A stretch of 64,000 nucleotides of DNA, from NCBI RefSeq assembly GCF_003431325.1, contig NZ_CP010515.1, positions 496,001-560,000 of the forward strand. Reading direction: 5' to 3'. Both the position numbers and the translations under genes were made by a program. How positions within the stretch are numbered: the first letter of the stretch is position 1; each line of letters starts with the position of its first letter. The notes under the pieces are model-generated. The model did not search any database. It was not told the origin of the DNA and saw nothing but the letters and a program-made list of their open reading frames with translations. Source of the DNA: Acidilobus sp. 7A (GTDB taxonomy: Archaea; Thermoproteota; Thermoprotei_A; Sulfolobales; Acidilobaceae). Shown one piece after another: positions 61,486 to 64,000 of the stretch.

Positions 61486-63213
61486 TTGAGGACCAAGAGG
61501 GCCCTGGCCCTCATCCTCATCATCGTTGTCTCAGCCTCGCTGCTCGCCGGGCTGTCCTACCTGGTGCCTAGCCTGTTCCACAGGGGGAGAATCATAATAA
61601 GGGCATACGCTATAGGGGGCGACGGAGACTCAACCCAGCTCACCAACGCCTCCTTCTCAGTCTGGGCCTGGGCCCCGACCCCCAACGGGACAGAGTTCAT
61701 TCCCGTCTTCAACGGCACTGGGCCGCAGGCCGTGATAAACCTGAGCAGGTTAGTCAGCTGGGCCGAGGACTGGATACATGCTTATGGCATGGCGGCCATA
61801 TTCTCCTTTAAGCCCTCAATAACAATTTGGGTCTCTTACCCCATAGCCCTGCCCAACGGAAGCGTTGAGCTTTTGACCCAGCCCTCCTTCCAGCCCCTTA
61901 ACCTCAGCCTGCCGATCAGCGGCAGCGGGGCCGTGATAAACGTTATGGTGGGCCACCCCTTCAGGACGCTGCTGAACGGAACCCCCCTGAAGGCCAATGG
62001 CGAGGAAGCTGGGGCAGCCGCGAGGGGCCTCGCTGAGGCGTCGCCAGGGCAGACCACAACGACGACGGTCAGCACCACGCCAACTACGAGTATAGAGCAT
62101 TTCATATGTTGGTCGCGCACTGGCATACCATGCTACGTTTGGTACCTGGCACCTCACGTCATTGGTTGGTACCCCAACAACGAGAGCATGGCCCCCATAA
62201 GCCTCGCCATTGCCTTAGCGCAGCCCAGTGATGTTAGTGGCAATGCATATACGACCATAAGTATAACGGTGGCCTCTTGGTATGTCAATCAGTTCAGTAT
62301 AAACGGCCTCACGATAGCTGGCAGCGCGTTCGAGGCAGCTATGAAGGACGCTGAGGTGGGGGACCTGTTCCAGGCTATCAGCCAGCTTTCCCCAGCGCTG
62401 GGGACCACGTTCACGTTCACGACTGAAGGAGAGGTCATAGAAAGTAACGGCACAGGGGTCGAAACCCTACCGAGTACAATCATACCGAGTACTCATGACA
62501 TAGCCCAGCTCTACATGGTTGGCCAGGTCGCGCTGGTCAACTGGACGGAGTATTTCACCGTCTGGCCGTACGGTCCCAGCAGGCCGACGGGGAACTGGTA
62601 CCTCGGCCTCCAGCTGACGGAGTTTAAGGCAGTGAAGAACAGCAGCGCAGTGGCCCCCGTGATCTATTATTGGCGGGCCTACGACCCGTGCGTTAACCTG
62701 AGCGAGTGGGCCAGCGAGCAGCAGGTCCTCATGCAGGACCCAGGCGACTTCTTTGGGCTTGGCATGAACTCCACGTGCCCTCTCCCCAACACGCCAGCGC
62801 CCGTCATATGGGAGGACTACGCCACTAACCTGACGCATTACGCTAATGTGAGCCCTGGCAACTCAATCTCTATATCCTACGTGAAACTCTCCGTTAACGG
62901 GGGCGAGTCGCCCCTGGGCATAGGCCTTGACCTGGGCTCTGCCATAGCGTGGGCTATAGGTACGGGTCTTATGGTGGTGCCAGGGGGACAGGCGGCAGGC
63001 GCTGTTTTAGAGGTGATAGGGGATCTCCTCGGCGCCTTCCAGTACACGACAACCTCAGTGGCAGCGAGCGTAAACACTATTACAATAGCCAGCGACTTCT
63101 CGCCCCCGTATTCCGTTAACGTATACTACAGTAACCTGACCCCCGTGTATACCGTCAGCGGCCAGCGCTTCACCCTGCCCAAGGAGCTGATACTTATAAA
63201 CGTGAGCTCATAG
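61486..63213 (+). CDS. Large exported protein of unknown function
   Basis: 575-aa secreted or membrane-tethered protein. A signal/anchor helix (LALILIIVVSASLLAGLSYLV) begins at residue 7; a Thr/Ser-rich linker (TTTTTVSTTPTTS) divides two beta-rich halves near residue 190; about 20 N-x-S/T sequons suggest heavy glycosylation; four Cys (CWSRTGIPC, DPC, STC) could form disulphides. A hydrophobic C-terminal segment (about 490-525) precedes a beta-rich end. No domain recognised; a surface or appendage protein is possible. It follows the tyrosine recombinase by 64 nt. Confidence 0.75.
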   Translation: MRTKRALALILIIVVSASLLAGLSYLVPSLFHRGRIIIRAYAIGGDGDSTQLTNASFSVWAWAPTPNGTEFIPVFNGTGPQAVINLSRLVSWAEDWIHAYGMAAIFSFKPSITIWVSYPIALPNGSVELLTQPSFQPLNLSLPISGSGAVINVMVGHPFRTLLNGTPLKANGEEAGAAARGLAEASPGQTTTTTVSTTPTTSIEHFICWSRTGIPCYVWYLAPHVIGWYPNNESMAPISLAIALAQPSDVSGNAYTTISITVASWYVNQFSINGLTIAGSAFEAAMKDAEVGDLFQAISQLSPALGTTFTFTTEGEVIESNGTGVETLPSTIIPSTHDIAQLYMVGQVALVNWTEYFTVWPYGPSRPTGNWYLGLQLTEFKAVKNSSAVAPVIYYWRAYDPCVNLSEWASEQQVLMQDPGDFFGLGMNSTCPLPNTPAPVIWEDYATNLTHYANVSPGNSISISYVKLSVNGGESPLGIGLDLGSAIAWAIGTGLMVVPGGQAAGAVLEVIGDLLGAFQYTTTSVAASVNTITIASDFSPPYSVNVYYSNLTPVYTVSGQRFTLPKELILINVSS

Positions 63214-63500
63214 CCTGAAGGCTAAAGGGGCGCCTAAACGCCCTAGTAAAATCTTTTTCTTCGCTTTCCCTTTTTGGCATGAGCTTCTAAACCTCGGCCT
63301 CAGCCAGCAGAGACAGAAGTGCCAGGAATCTTACGCGTGGGGAGCGCCGTAAATGGGGCCCTGCGGGCGAGGCGGAGGTCCCTGGGCGCAACTAGTGATC
63401 GTAAGCTGACGAGAATGAGCGCCCAGGGACAGACGGCTGGGCGACCCCTCGAGGCGCCTATTGAGCTTAACGTCCAAATTTGTGCGTACGGCGTAAGGTT

Positions 63501-64000
63501 CTAGGCGCCTAGCGAGCCGTCCTGGGCCCTCCTGAACTCCCCCTTCACCGTCTCCTGGGCCCTCTTGACCTCCCTATCTATGTCCTCAGGCGTCAGCTGG
63601 GCCTGCGTGGTTATTTGGGGCGCCTCGAGGGGCTGGGGCCTTGGCGACCGTCTCGTTAGGGGCAGCCAGGGCGGCAGCCCCTGAGGCGTACTCGCTCAGC
63701 TCCCTAGCGAGCTCCCTGAGCTCCTCGCTGAAGCGGGAGAGCACGGTAGCGAGCTCCCTGGCCTCCCCTGCCGTCAGCCTGCCGCCCCTAATCCTGTCCC
63801 TCACGGACCTCGCGAGCGCCTCCATGTAGTCCCTCTCCCTCCCTTCCTCCATGAGCCCCTTCAGGGTCAGCCCAAGGTCGGCGTGTAGCTTGCTGACCTC
63901 GATGTAGGCGTTGGGGCCAAGGTAGCACCTCCTGACCTTCTTGTGAACCCTTCCGTCAGGGGTCCTCTCGTAGCCCTCATAGTGGACCGCGTAGTAGTAG
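63501..64000 (-). pseudogene. Partial gene with probable one-base frameshift (start outside window)
   Basis: The frame enters from the right edge as YYYAVHYEGYERTPDGRVHKK and RRCYLGPNAYIEVSKLHADL, continues as helical, charged protein (RDYMEALARSVRDRIRGGRLT), then an Ala/Pro linker, and stops at 63586. A different frame takes over at the C-run near 63629-63638 and encodes a well-formed charged C-terminus (TPEDIDREVKRAQETVKGEF) that stops at 63501. One extra C in the linker explains both. The YLGP segment resembles small proteins carried by archaeal plasmids and integrated elements. Sequencing error or real decay cannot be told apart. Confidence 0.6.

Noticed and set aside
63319-63504. 61-aa frame on the plus strand near the right end
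   Set aside because: Low-complexity Arg/Ala composition, no promoter, and convergent with the partial gene; unsupported.
1-64000. CRISPR array
   Set aside because: No regularly spaced 24-37 nt repeats were seen anywhere by eye, and the Cas4-like gene is alone.

Overview
The window looks like the chromosome of a thermoacidophilic crenarchaeon. Supporting signs are archaeal TATA boxes and leaderless or short-leader genes, frequent GTG and TTG starts, tRNA genes with 37/38 introns, archaeal EF-2, prefoldin beta, XPF nuclease, a proteolipid subunit of an archaeal ATP synthase, and an Nuo/Fpo-type complex I without NADH-oxidising subunits. High GC combined with a starch/glycogen enzyme set fits Acidilobales (Acidilobus-like), but this placement is an inference from gene content, not a database match.

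Layout. 1-8.2 kb (minus): one tightly packed run of a 90-aa protein, ileS, a solo Cas4-like nuclease, a MoxR ATPase, a VWA protein and argS, which leaves the window on the left. 8.3-13.4 kb: a radical SAM protein with a TRAM-like tail beside a TtuA-type tRNA thiolase, a Nudix hydrolase, and a large GH57/DUF3536 protein. 13.7-14.5 kb: a decayed TnpB. 14.5-20.3 kb: CPBP protease, split glycine decarboxylase (gcvPA/gcvPB) and a membrane-anchored GH15 glucoamylase facing a winged-helix regulator. 20.8-24.4 kb: small hypothetical and HTH genes, tRNA-Leu, a probable structured RNA, and a class III aminotransferase. 24.4-30.3 kb: a sugar nucleotidyltransferase, a GH57 amylase and a GT5 glycogen synthase, then an unknown protein, AlaX and tRNA-Thr.

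30.7-36.1 kb (plus): aminotransferase, methyltransferase, epimerase, tRNA-Glu, a 32-aa lysine-rich protein, AIM24-like and B3/4-domain proteins, tRNA-Cys. 36.1-39.6 kb: a tungstate/molybdate-type ABC transporter, a ribbon-helix-helix regulator, tRNA-Met. 39.7-50.0 kb (minus): an 11-gene complex I operon in the order A-B-C-D-H-I-J-K-M-L-N. 50.3-60.6 kb: prefoldin beta, DHH phosphoesterase, XPF, prenyl synthase, a JAMM-domain protein, EF-2, DUF371, PCMT, ProRS, AtpK and dCTP deaminase. 60.8-64.0 kb is the most accessory stretch: a catalytic-domain-only tyrosine recombinase, a large exported protein of unknown function, and a partial gene with a probable one-base frameshift.

How the genes fit together. 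The glycosidases, nucleotidyltransferase and glycogen synthase indicate external starch use and internal glycogen turnover. The complex I operon probably accepts electrons from ferredoxin, and the tungstate transporter could supply tungsten to aldehyde:ferredoxin oxidoreductases. Much of the rest is tRNA charging, editing and modification. I found no CRISPR array and no complete transposon. The least explained elements are the structured intergenic RNA candidate (21.6-21.9 kb), three dispersed hairpin repeats, the Cas4/MoxR/VWA neighbourhood, and the 60.8-64 kb segment.
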